Assembly (NCBI GenBank): GCA_016235555.1
Contig: JACRKC010000015.1
Span: 1 to 54,819, forward strand
DNA from: Verrucomicrobiota bacterium
Lineage (GTDB): Bacteria > Verrucomicrobiota > Verrucomicrobiia > Opitutales > Opitutaceae
Length of the DNA stretch: 54,819 nucleotides
Direction: 5' to 3'
The translations under genes were made by a program, and so were the position numbers. Below the pieces are notes generated by a model. The model worked only from the letters and a program-made list of their open reading frames with translations. It did no database searches and was not told the origin of the DNA. Positions 32,091 to 40,548 of this stretch are shown piece by piece; position 1 is the first letter of the stretch, and each line of letters opens with the position of its first letter.

Positions 32091-33176
32091 ATGCAAAAAA
32101 CCTTTCAAGTCGGCACGAAGACTTTCGTGCTCGACCAGGCCAAGGCCGAGGCCGCCTTTGCCGCCAAGAAGGTCATCAACGGTCGCGAGACCATGACTTT
32201 CAATCTGCTCCCCCTCAAATACCAGTGGGCCTACGATCTTTACCGGAAGATGAAGGCCAACCACTGGGAGCCCGAGGACATCCCGATGGGCAAGGACATC
32301 GAGCAGTGGCGCGACGAGAAAGCCCTGTCGGATGTCGAGCGCTGGATCATCCGGATGGGCATTGGTTACTTTTCTGCGGCCGAGGGCATCGTCGGCGACA
32401 ACATCCAGCACGTGGTCCGCGAGCTCGTCACGGCGCCGGAGCTCAAGCTCGTGCTCGGCCGCCACGCCCATGAGGAGAACATCCACGCCGATTCGCTCCT
32501 CTACATGATCGCATCGCTCGGCATCAACCCCCACGAATGCGAGGCGATGTTCGAGGACATCCCGACGATCGTGCGCAAGAACGAGTTTGTCACGAAGACC
32601 TCCCATGCGCTGCGCCGCGATCTCGATCTCACCAAGGACGAGAACAAGAAGCTGCTCGCCAAAAACATCTTCATCTTCGGCCAGTGCATGGAGGGCACCC
32701 AGTTCTACGGCCTCTTCGGCATGGTGCTCTCCCTTTACCGGCAGAACAAGTTCCCCGGCATCGGGCAGATGTTCCGCTATACGCTGCGCGACGAGTCGAA
32801 CCACATCGAGGTCTTCCGCAACCTCTTCATGGATCTCGTCGACGAGAACCGCGAGATCTGGACTTCCGAATTCAAGGAGGAGCTCCGCGGCCTCATGCGC
32901 GAGGCCATCGATCTCGAAAAGGAGTTCATCCGCGACTGCCTGCCGGTGAATTCGGTCGGCCTCAGCTCCGAAGACTTTCTGACCTACATCGACTACATCG
33001 CGGACCGCCGGCTCGAAAGCTGCGGTCTCGCCCCGCTCAGCCCCGGTGTGAAGAACCCCCTGCCTTGGCTGGCGGAGATGATGGATATCAAGAAGGAGCA
33101 AAACTTCTTCGAAGGCCGCGTCACTGAATATCAAAAATCGTCCTCTCTCAACGTCGCCCACGACGACGAACTCTGA
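32091..33176 (+). CDS. nrdB: Ribonucleoside-diphosphate reductase beta subunit, class Ic-like
   Basis: 361 residues. Ferritin-like R2 fold with metal ligands E98 (SAAEGIV), E129 and H132 (HEENIHADS), a Glu in GQCMEGTQF, and E/H in RDESNH. In E. coli NrdB the radical tyrosine lies four residues after the ExxH histidine; here that position is L136 (the tyrosine is at 138). The first ligand is Glu instead of Asp. Both are features of the chlamydial class Ic subunit, which uses an Mn/Fe centre in place of a tyrosyl radical. It provides the radical for NrdA, encoded 165 bases downstream. The start at 32091 begins the conserved sequence; the long upstream frame is not coding. Confidence 0.94.
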   Translation: MQKTFQVGTKTFVLDQAKAEAAFAAKKVINGRETMTFNLLPLKYQWAYDLYRKMKANHWEPEDIPMGKDIEQWRDEKALSDVERWIIRMGIGYFSAAEGIVGDNIQHVVRELVTAPELKLVLGRHAHEENIHADSLLYMIASLGINPHECEAMFEDIPTIVRKNEFVTKTSHALRRDLDLTKDENKKLLAKNIFIFGQCMEGTQFYGLFGMVLSLYRQNKFPGIGQMFRYTLRDESNHIEVFRNLFMDLVDENREIWTSEFKEELRGLMREAIDLEKEFIRDCLPVNSVGLSSEDFLTYIDYIADRRLESCGLAPLSPGVKNPLPWLAEMMDIKKEQNFFEGRVTEYQKSSSLNVAHDDEL

Positions 33177-33341
33177 TCCCCCGGGTTCGTTTCTTTGTCC
33201 GCTCCAGTCCTGTAAGTCTGCTTTACCCCACCTCCGATCCCGTCTGTCGCGATGCGTCACCGCCGCGCGACCGCGGTTCTTCATCGCCTCCGCCCTCCGC
33301 CACTTTTGTTCCGTTTTCGTCAATTCCTTCCATAATTCTCC

Positions 33342-36300
33342 ATGAGCACGCCGTCTCTGGCTCACGACCTCGCCCTCAAACGCACTGTCCACACCCCGGT
33401 TGAACAGAAACCGCATTTCGCCTGGCGCGATGTTCTCGCCGGCGAATCCATCGAACTGCCCGCCATCACCCTCCTGTGCCCGCACGGCGAGGAGCGCTTC
33501 ATCCTGACCGAGGTGGCCGATACGCTCGGCAAGGCGCTCACCAACGTCTGTCTCGCCCGCGGCGAGAAGGACATCTTCACCGACGCCAACCGCGCCTGGG
33601 TCACCCGCATCTGCCGCGAACTCGCCGCCAACCTGACCGAGCTTTCCCGCGCGCAGTCGCACACCCCGCTCCGCGTTTCGCTGCACGACCTTTACGAACT
33701 CATCGAGAAGACCCTCGTCGACAACAACGCCTACTTCGTCGCCAAGAGCCTCCTCCTCAACCGCGCCCGCAAGATCGCCGTCGACCGCGAGGCCGCCGCC
33801 CAATCCACCCTGCGCGTCATCCGTCGCAACAATCAGGTCGTCCCGTGGAGCGAACAGAAGGTCGAGATCGCCGTGCGCAAGACCTTCCTCTCCCTGCAGC
33901 GTGACTCCGCCCCGGCCGTCGGCATCACCAAGGCCGTCTCCACCCGCGCCCACTCCGCGAAGCAGTCGTTCATCCATATCGAGGAAATCCAGGACATGGT
34001 GCAGGAGGAATTGATGAAGGCCGGCCACTACAAGGTCGCCGAGGCCTACATCCTGTTCCGCGCCCAGCGGGCCGCGCATCGCGACGCCGGCACGGACTCC
34101 AATTCCCCCTTCGACACCGCCACGCCCGCCGCCCCCGGTCAGGAGACGATGATCGTCGTCAAGCGCGCCAACGGCGAAAACGTGTTCTGGGATGGCGCCG
34201 ACCTCCGCAAACGCATCGAGTTCGCCCGCATCGGACTCGACCTCTGCCTCACCAACGAGGAGATCGAGGCCGAACTCCGCCGCTCCGTCTACGACCAGAT
34301 CTCGGAAAAGGACCTCGACGCCACCCTCGTCCTCAACTCCAAGACTCTCATCGAGCGCGACGCCGACTTCGCGAAGTTCGCCGGCCGCATCCAGCTCACC
34401 TATATCTATGAGGAAGTCCTCGGCTGGGACATCGAACGCGACGGCATCGGCGCCCTCAAGGCCGCCCACCAGCGCGCCTTCAAGAAATACCTCGAGCACG
34501 GCGTGGCCATCAAGCGCCTCAATCCCCGTCTCCTCGAGTTCGACCTCGCCAAACTCGGTGCCGCCCTCGATCCGTCGTCCGACCTCGAGTTCGACTTTCT
34601 CGGCGTCCAGACGCTCTACGACCGCTACCTGATCATCGACAAGGTCTCGAAACCCTCCCGCCGCATCGAGACGCCGCAGTTCTTCTGGATGCGCGTGTCG
34701 ATGGGCCTCTTCCTCGACGAGCCGGGCGATCGCGAGGCCAAGGTCACCGGCCTCTACGAACTCTACAAGTCCCGCCGCTTCTGCAGCAGCACGCCCACAC
34801 TCTTCAACTCCGGCACGCTGCACTCCCAGCTCTCTTCCTGCTACCTCTACTACGTCGACGACTCACTCGAAGGCATCATGTATCGCGGCATCGCCGAGAA
34901 CGCCTTCCTCGCCAAATGGGCCGGCGGCCTCGGCGGCTCCTGGACCGCTGTCCGCGGCACCGGTGCGCACATCCACGGCACCAACGGTGAGTCGCAGGGC
35001 GTCATCCCGTTCCTCAAGCTCCACAACGATCAGCTCGTCGCTGTCAACCAGGGCGGCAAGCGCAAGGGCTCCGGCTGCGCCTACCTCGAGTCGTGGCACA
35101 ACGACATCTTCGAGTTCCTCGAGCTGCGCAAAAACACCGGCGACGACCGCCGCCGCACCCACGACATGAACACGGCCAACTGGATTCCCGATCTGTTCAT
35201 GAAGCGCATGGAGGCCCGCCAGTCGTGGACGCTCTTCCGCTCCAACCAGGTCAAGGATCTCCACGAGCTTTACGGCGCCGCGTTTGAGAAACGTTATCTC
35301 GAATACGAGCAGCTCGCCGAACTCGGCAAGATTCACGGCCAGAAGATCGAAGCCCTCGAACTCTGGAAGAAAATGCTCTCGATGCTCTTCGAGACCGGTC
35401 ACCCGTGGATCACGTTCAAGGATGCCTGCAACGTCCGCTCCCCGCAGGACCACGTCGGCGTCATCCACTCGTCCAATCTCTGCACCGAGATCACGCTCAA
35501 CACCTCCAACGACGAGACCGCCGTCTGCAACCTCGGCTCCGTCATCCTCGAGACGCATCTCGACAAGGGCGGCAACCTCGACCACGCGAAGCTCCGCGAG
35601 ACCATCCGCATGGCCGTCCGCGCGCTCGACAACGTGATCGACATCAACTTCTACCCGACGGCCGCCGCGCGCACCTCCAACCTGCGCCACCGCCCCATCG
35701 GCCTCGGCACGATGGGCCTCGCCCACGCGCTCTACCTGAAGGGCATCCCGTTCGCGTCCGATGCCGCCGTCGAATTCAATGACGAGGCGATGGAAGCCAT
35801 CGCGTTCTACGCCTACGAAGCCTCCTCCGACCTCGCGGCCGAGCGCGGCGCCTATTCGACCTACAAGGGCTCCAAGTGGGACCGCGGCCTCCTCCCGCAG
35901 GACACCCTCGACCTCCTCGAACGCGAGCGCGGCGTGCCCGTCGAAGTCCCGCGCGGTGGCAAGATGGATTGGACGCCCCTGCGCGCCAAGATCGCCACCC
36001 AGGGCATGCGCAACAGCAACGTCCTCGCCATCGCCCCCACCGCCACGATCTCCAACATCACCGCCACGAGCCCCTGCATCGAGCCCACGTATAAAAACCT
36101 GTTCGTGAAATCGAACCTCTCGGGCGAGTTCATCGTGTTGAATCCCTTCCTCGTGAAGGACCTCAAGGCCCGCAGCCTCTGGGATCAGGACATGATCGAC
36201 AGCCTGAAGTATTTCGACGGCGAGCTGAAGGACATCGAGCGCATCCCCGCCGACTTGAAGGCCCGTTACCTGACCGCCTTCGACATCGACGCCAAGTGGA

Positions 36301-36671
36301 TCGTCGACGCCGCTGCCCGCCGCCAGAAGTGGATCGACCAGTCGCAGTCGGTGAACCTCTGGATCAAGACGCCCGATCTGAAGACGCTCAGCCACATGTA
36401 TCGCCAGGCGTGGCACGTCGGCCTCAAGACCACCTACTACCTCCGCAGCCTCGGCGCCTCCAACATCGAGAAGGCGACGGTGTCGGTGAAAAAGGAAGTC
36501 CGCGGCGTCGCCGGCGGCGTCACCACTCCGGCGCAAGACCCCGACGTGACCGTCCCGCCCATGGCCATGAACACCGGCACACCCGCCAAGAAGACCTACA
36601 CCGCCGAAGAGAAGAAAGCCTGCTCCATCGAAGCCATGCGCCGCGGCGAGGAATGCGAAGCGTGCCAGTGA
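33342..36671 (+). CDS. nrdA: Ribonucleoside-diphosphate reductase alpha subunit
   Basis: 1109 residues, longer than E. coli NrdA (~760). The extra N-terminus contains at least two ATP-cone-like segments (about 158-250, starting RVIRRNNQVVPWSEQKVE, and about 270-370, starting MIVVKRANGENVFWDG), and residues ~25-150 may be a third, degenerate one. ATP cones sense dATP/ATP for overall activity control. The catalytic C714 sits in NLCTEI with N712 and E716; C500 (SSCYLYY) and C729 (VCNLGS) form the redox pair; C1105 and C1108 at the tail (CEACQ) take electrons from thioredoxin. All essential residues are present. It is co-transcribed with nrdB. Multiple ATP cones match the chlamydial type. Confidence 0.95.
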   Translation: MSTPSLAHDLALKRTVHTPVEQKPHFAWRDVLAGESIELPAITLLCPHGEERFILTEVADTLGKALTNVCLARGEKDIFTDANRAWVTRICRELAANLTELSRAQSHTPLRVSLHDLYELIEKTLVDNNAYFVAKSLLLNRARKIAVDREAAAQSTLRVIRRNNQVVPWSEQKVEIAVRKTFLSLQRDSAPAVGITKAVSTRAHSAKQSFIHIEEIQDMVQEELMKAGHYKVAEAYILFRAQRAAHRDAGTDSNSPFDTATPAAPGQETMIVVKRANGENVFWDGADLRKRIEFARIGLDLCLTNEEIEAELRRSVYDQISEKDLDATLVLNSKTLIERDADFAKFAGRIQLTYIYEEVLGWDIERDGIGALKAAHQRAFKKYLEHGVAIKRLNPRLLEFDLAKLGAALDPSSDLEFDFLGVQTLYDRYLIIDKVSKPSRRIETPQFFWMRVSMGLFLDEPGDREAKVTGLYELYKSRRFCSSTPTLFNSGTLHSQLSSCYLYYVDDSLEGIMYRGIAENAFLAKWAGGLGGSWTAVRGTGAHIHGTNGESQGVIPFLKLHNDQLVAVNQGGKRKGSGCAYLESWHNDIFEFLELRKNTGDDRRRTHDMNTANWIPDLFMKRMEARQSWTLFRSNQVKDLHELYGAAFEKRYLEYEQLAELGKIHGQKIEALELWKKMLSMLFETGHPWITFKDACNVRSPQDHVGVIHSSNLCTEITLNTSNDETAVCNLGSVILETHLDKGGNLDHAKLRETIRMAVRALDNVIDINFYPTAAARTSNLRHRPIGLGTMGLAHALYLKGIPFASDAAVEFNDEAMEAIAFYAYEASSDLAAERGAYSTYKGSKWDRGLLPQDTLDLLERERGVPVEVPRGGKMDWTPLRAKIATQGMRNSNVLAIAPTATISNITATSPCIEPTYKNLFVKSNLSGEFIVLNPFLVKDLKARSLWDQDMIDSLKYFDGELKDIERIPADLKARYLTAFDIDAKWIVDAAARRQKWIDQSQSVNLWIKTPDLKTLSHMYRQAWHVGLKTTYYLRSLGASNIEKATVSVKKEVRGVAGGVTTPAQDPDVTVPPMAMNTGTPAKKTYTAEEKKACSIEAMRRGEECEACQ

Positions 36672-36761
36672 GGTAGGGCCCGACCTCCGGGCGGGCCGTC
36701 TTCATGAACCCAGGCGGCGGTTGAGCCACCGGCTGCGATCGGGTTTGCGCATGGGCGGGGG

Positions 36762-37646
36762 ATGCTTCTATTGGGCGCTCTCATGTGCGTTCCCAGCGTT
36801 GGCCTGTGTCGGCGGTCCGTGGTCTGGCTGTTGGCCGGACTGGTGGCGGGGTCGGCCTTGCTCGCGCAGCGGGGCGGGGGCGGATTTTACGGCGGCGGGC
36901 AGGTTTACGTGCCACCGGGCACGCGCACGGCGCGGGAGATCGGGTCGCGGAGCACGGGGACGCCAGAGTGGGAGAATCCCAGGGGATTTCGCTCGGATGT
37001 CTTCACGTTTGCGCGGCTGCGCTATGATGCGGCGCCGCGTCCACCGGGGGGCCGGCGCGGTGGGTGGACGACCGACCTGCCGGACGCCGATCTCAATCTT
37101 TCGTATCGGCTGCAGCAGTTGACGTCATTGCGCGTCGATCCCGATGCGCGGCTCGTGCGCGCGACTGATCCTGATTTGGTGAACTACCCGTTTCTGTTTG
37201 CAGCGGCGCCGGGGGCGATGGGATTGACGGCGGAGGAGAGCGTCGCGCTGAGAAAATACCTGCTCAACGGCGGCTTCATGCTGATGACGGACTACTGGGG
37301 CGACAACGACCTCGCGAACGTGGAACGGTTGTTCAAGGAGATCCTGCCCGAGCATCATTTCGAGGAGCTGCCGATCACGCATCCGCTTTACCGGATGGTG
37401 GTGAATCTCCGCGAGAAACCGCAGGTGCCCAACATCCATATCGGACTCAAGGTGCCGAACAGCCAGGTGCACCACCGCGTGATCTTCGATGCGAAGGGAC
37501 GCCTCATGGTGATGGGACTGCACAATTCCGACGACAGCGATGGGTGGGAGCGCGAAGGGGAGAACTACGACTATTTCGAGAAGTATTCCGAGAAGATGGC
37601 GTATCCCTTGGCGATCAACATCCTCGTTTATACGATGACGCATTGA
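36762..37646 (+). CDS. DUF4159 family exported protein
   Basis: 294 residues from ATG 36762; ATG 36783 is an alternative. A hydrophobic N-terminus (SVVWLLAGLVAGSALLA) marks export. The remainder matches DUF4159 as I know it: FTFARLRYD, DLNLSYRLQQLTS, a FLFAAAPGAMGLTAEE stretch, LNGGFMLMTDYWGD and a C-terminal region with EKMAYPLAINILVYTMTH. Such proteins often accompany MoxR/BatA and VWA-domain genes, none of which is seen here. The fold resembles a glutamine amidotransferase-like Rossmann domain, with function unknown. Confidence 0.85.
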   Translation: MLLLGALMCVPSVGLCRRSVVWLLAGLVAGSALLAQRGGGGFYGGGQVYVPPGTRTAREIGSRSTGTPEWENPRGFRSDVFTFARLRYDAAPRPPGGRRGGWTTDLPDADLNLSYRLQQLTSLRVDPDARLVRATDPDLVNYPFLFAAAPGAMGLTAEESVALRKYLLNGGFMLMTDYWGDNDLANVERLFKEILPEHHFEELPITHPLYRMVVNLREKPQVPNIHIGLKVPNSQVHHRVIFDAKGRLMVMGLHNSDDSDGWEREGENYDYFEKYSEKMAYPLAINILVYTMTH

Positions 37647-37685
37647 GCGGTCGAGGGAGGACGCCTGAGCCAACGTTGCCGTCGC

Positions 37686-37802
37686 GGTGGAGCGCGTTGA
37701 CCGCAACGCGCTGGTTTGAAGGTGGGAGCGGGTTTACCCCGCGACTCGTCGGGGCATAAAGCCCCTCCCACCAAAAGCGCGTTGGGGTCAACGCGCTCCA
37801 CC
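37686..37802. repeat. 117-bp nested palindromic element, GGTGGAGCGCGTTG family, copy 1
   Basis: The outer arms GGTGGAGCGCGTTGACCGCA and GTTGGGGTCAACGCGCTCCA flank an inner inverted repeat (GGTGGGAGCGGGTTTACCCC to GCCCCTCCCACC). It lies between the convergent DUF4159 and GH28 genes. Another copy of exactly the same length is at 44515, and a copy cut by the window edge is at 54727. Confidence 0.95.
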
Positions 37803-37848
37803 GCGGAGAAAGTCCGGCTCCCACGAGCCGGGCTACGGACTCGGCGGA

Positions 37849-39192
37849 CTATTTCGACTTGGCTGGCGCGGCGGGGGCGTAGGGCTGGCCGTTGATGCGG
37901 ACGTTGGTGGCGGAGAATTTGTCGACCTGGCCGAGGACGAGGCGGTCGCGACCGTTGTCGGTGGCGAGTTTCACGTCGATGTTTTCGAGAGTGAATCCGG
38001 TGATCACGTCGTCGGGGTTGCCGCGGAGGGTGCCGAAGGCGGCGTATTCGCCGCGGATGTTTTTCAGCGTGATGTCGTTCACGCGGCGCGAGGGCGGCGG
38101 GTGACCCTTGAGGTCGAAGAACTGCGTCCACGGGGCGACGTTGAGGAGGCGGCCGGTGCCCTTGAGGGTGATGCCGTCGAGCGTGATGTTCTCGTAGTGC
38201 TGCGGGGTGTCGGGGCGGAGCTTGAGGGTGAGGAGCGTGGCCTTGCCGCTCATGGTGCAGTTGCGGGCGGTGACGTTGCGGATGAGCGTGGCCTCGCTGC
38301 CGCAGGTGATGAGGCCGTTGCCGTCGCCGCACTCGACGTCTTCGATGAGGATGTTTTCGACGGGCGGGCTGTCCTGATCGCGGTCGGCGAGCGGGCCTTT
38401 GGAGCCCTTGAGGGCGATGTTGTCGTCGTGGTTGGAGATGTAGCAGCGGCGGATGGTGACGTTTTGCGAGGAATCGATATCGATGCCATCGGTGCTCGGG
38501 CCGCGGATGCCGGTCTTGAGCGAGGTGGGGATGGTGATGCGGAGGCCCTCGATGGTGACATCGCGGCAGCGGTAGAGGTGGAGATTCCAGAAACCGGAGT
38601 CCTCGAGCGAGACGCCTTCGACGCGCACCCGGGTGCAGCGGTCAATGAACACGAGGCGCGGGCGCTCGACCTCGAGGTTGGTGCATTTCGGGTTTTCCTT
38701 CCGGCGCTGCCAGAAGGCCTCCCAGAAGGGGAGGCCGTGGCCGTTGAGCGTGCCGGAGCCGGTGATACGGACGCCGTCGAGTTGCTGGGCGTTGACGAGG
38801 GCCATGCGCCACGGCTCGAAGTGCCCCTCGATGCGCGTCTCGCGCTTCGGGTAGTCCTCGATGTTGGTGGAGCCGAGGAGGACGGCGCCCTCGGCCAGAT
38901 GGAGGGTGACGCCAGGCTTCAGAAAGATCGAGCCGCTGAGAAACGTGCCCCGGGGCACTTCGACCACGCCGCCGCCCGCGGCCGAGGCGGCGTCGATGGT
39001 TTGCTGGATCGCGGTGGTGTTGAGGGTGGTGGCGTCGCCCACGGCGCCGAACTCCAAGATGGCGAAGCGCTTTTCCGGCGGACGCGCAACGGTGGCTCCG
39101 CCGCCACTGCGGTCCTGGGCGACCACTTGGGACACAAACGCGAGCAGACTGAACGGAAACCACAGGCGCAGCCGCGAAAGAAGGGGATTCAT
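37849..39192 (-). CDS. Secreted GH28-family polygalacturonase-like glycosidase
   Basis: 447 residues from ATG 39192, chosen because a signal peptide (RLWFPFSLLAFVSQVVA) follows. Right-handed beta-helix repeats follow ILEFGAVGDATTLNTTAIQQ. The family's Asp motifs are there: STDGIDIDS and NHDDNIALK. The GHG motif reads GDGNG and the RxK motif appears as LRPDT, so two of the four canonical motifs are modified. It would cut pectin or a related uronate-containing polymer; the altered motifs suggest a different linkage or exo-type substrate. It is divergent from the L,D-transpeptidase gene. Confidence 0.88.
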   Translation of the reverse strand: MNPLLSRLRLWFPFSLLAFVSQVVAQDRSGGGATVARPPEKRFAILEFGAVGDATTLNTTAIQQTIDAASAAGGGVVEVPRGTFLSGSIFLKPGVTLHLAEGAVLLGSTNIEDYPKRETRIEGHFEPWRMALVNAQQLDGVRITGSGTLNGHGLPFWEAFWQRRKENPKCTNLEVERPRLVFIDRCTRVRVEGVSLEDSGFWNLHLYRCRDVTIEGLRITIPTSLKTGIRGPSTDGIDIDSSQNVTIRRCYISNHDDNIALKGSKGPLADRDQDSPPVENILIEDVECGDGNGLITCGSEATLIRNVTARNCTMSGKATLLTLKLRPDTPQHYENITLDGITLKGTGRLLNVAPWTQFFDLKGHPPPSRRVNDITLKNIRGEYAAFGTLRGNPDDVITGFTLENIDVKLATDNGRDRLVLGQVDKFSATNVRINGQPYAPAAPAKSK

Positions 39193-39382
39193 TTGCCGCG
39201 ATGATGAGTCGCGGTGGAAGGGCGGCAAACGCCGTGGTGTCGACACGTCAGGCAGGCGTGGACGGAAAAAGCGTGCCGGGAGACAGATTCAGCGGGATTG
39301 GCTGCCGACGCGCGGCCGGGGGGCGGGTGCAGGTGGATAAGTTGCGCGGCAGAATTCTGGATTCCATCGGGGGATTTCTGCT

Positions 39383-40444
39383 ATGTCCCCTCGCGTGGTC
39401 TGTGTTCGGCTCCCGGTTTTCCTTTCGATCCTCGCGCTTTCGCCGGCGGTGTTGCGCGGGGCGGAGGCGTCGCCGGTGATCAAGTTTTCGCTGCCGCCGC
39501 CGTCGAAGCCGATGCCGGCGGAGGCAGAGGCGGCGCCGGTGGAGCCCGCGCCGCTTCCGGTGGAACCTGTCCCGGTGACTGAGCCGGCGCGTGGGGTCGA
39601 GTCGGTGCTCGAGATGCAAATCGAACTGCATCGGCGGGGTTTTTCGTGCGGCTCGATCGATGGGGTGATGGGCCTGCAATCGGCGGCCGCCCTGCGCGCC
39701 TGGCAGCGGGAAAACAATCTGCGCGAGTCCGGGGTGCTCGACGCGGCCACGCGGGCGGTGCTCGTGCTGAGCGCGCCGGCCTTGAAGGAGCACGTGTTCA
39801 CGGCGGAGGAATTCGCGGCGTTGCGACCGGCGCCGGCGACGTGGCTGGAAAAGTCCGAGGCGGAGACGCTCGCGTATGCCTCCGCGTTGGAGTTCGCGGC
39901 GGAGCGCTATCGGGCGAACCCGAAGCTTCTGCAGCAACTCAATCTCGAAACCGATTGGGAAACGCTGGAGCCGGGCCAGCGCGTGCAGGTGCCGGCGGTG
40001 GACCGCGTCGCCCTCAAGAAATCGGCGGCGCGGCTCCTGATCGAACTCGGTGCGCACACGTTGGAGGTGGTCGACGACGATGGCACGGTGCTGGCGCATT
40101 TTCCGGTGAGCATCGCGCGCAGAGTCGAGAAACGGCCGGTGGGTGATCTCCAGGTGACGGTGGTGGCGCCGGACCCGAACTACACGTTCGATCCGGCGGT
40201 GTTTCCGGAATCGGAAGAAGGGCGGGCTTTGGGGCGGAAACTCATTATTCCGCCGGGACCGAACAACCCGGTGGGGCTGGCCTGGATCGGCCTTGATCTC
40301 ACGGGTTATGGCATCCACGGCACTCCTGATCCGGAAAAGGTGGGCCGCACGGAGTCGCACGGGTGCTTCCGGCTGGCCAATTGGGATGCCGTTGCCCTGC
40401 TGGGTATTGTGAAGATCGGAATGCCGGTGGTGGTGCAGCCTTAA
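39383..40444 (+). CDS. Secreted L,D-transpeptidase (YkuD) with peptidoglycan-binding domain
   Basis: 353 residues. Signal peptide 1-27, a Pro/Glu-rich linker (~35-70), a PG_binding_1 domain (~75-130, MQIELHRRGFSCGSIDG), a LysM-like spacer (ANPKLLQQLN) and the YkuD catalytic domain with HGTPDPEKVG..SHGCFRL; C328 is the nucleophile and H326 its partner. It would cross-link or modify peptidoglycan stem peptides or anchor proteins in the periplasm. The canonical SHGCIRL is SHGCFRL here, a conservative change. Confidence 0.92.
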   Translation: MSPRVVCVRLPVFLSILALSPAVLRGAEASPVIKFSLPPPSKPMPAEAEAAPVEPAPLPVEPVPVTEPARGVESVLEMQIELHRRGFSCGSIDGVMGLQSAAALRAWQRENNLRESGVLDAATRAVLVLSAPALKEHVFTAEEFAALRPAPATWLEKSEAETLAYASALEFAAERYRANPKLLQQLNLETDWETLEPGQRVQVPAVDRVALKKSAARLLIELGAHTLEVVDDDGTVLAHFPVSIARRVEKRPVGDLQVTVVAPDPNYTFDPAVFPESEEGRALGRKLIIPPGPNNPVGLAWIGLDLTGYGIHGTPDPEKVGRTESHGCFRLANWDAVALLGIVKIGMPVVVQP

Positions 40445-40548
40445 GCACAAGTCGCCCCGGCCATGGGCAGGTGACTGAATATTCAGATCCCGGCCGGACG
40501 TTGATGCCCCTATCAGCGGTGTAAATAGGTGTTTTTCACGATTTTGTG

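Noticed and set aside
32064-34823. 919-codon minus-strand frame across nrdB and nrdA
   Set aside because: It spans two unmistakable genes and their gap, with shadow-type composition.
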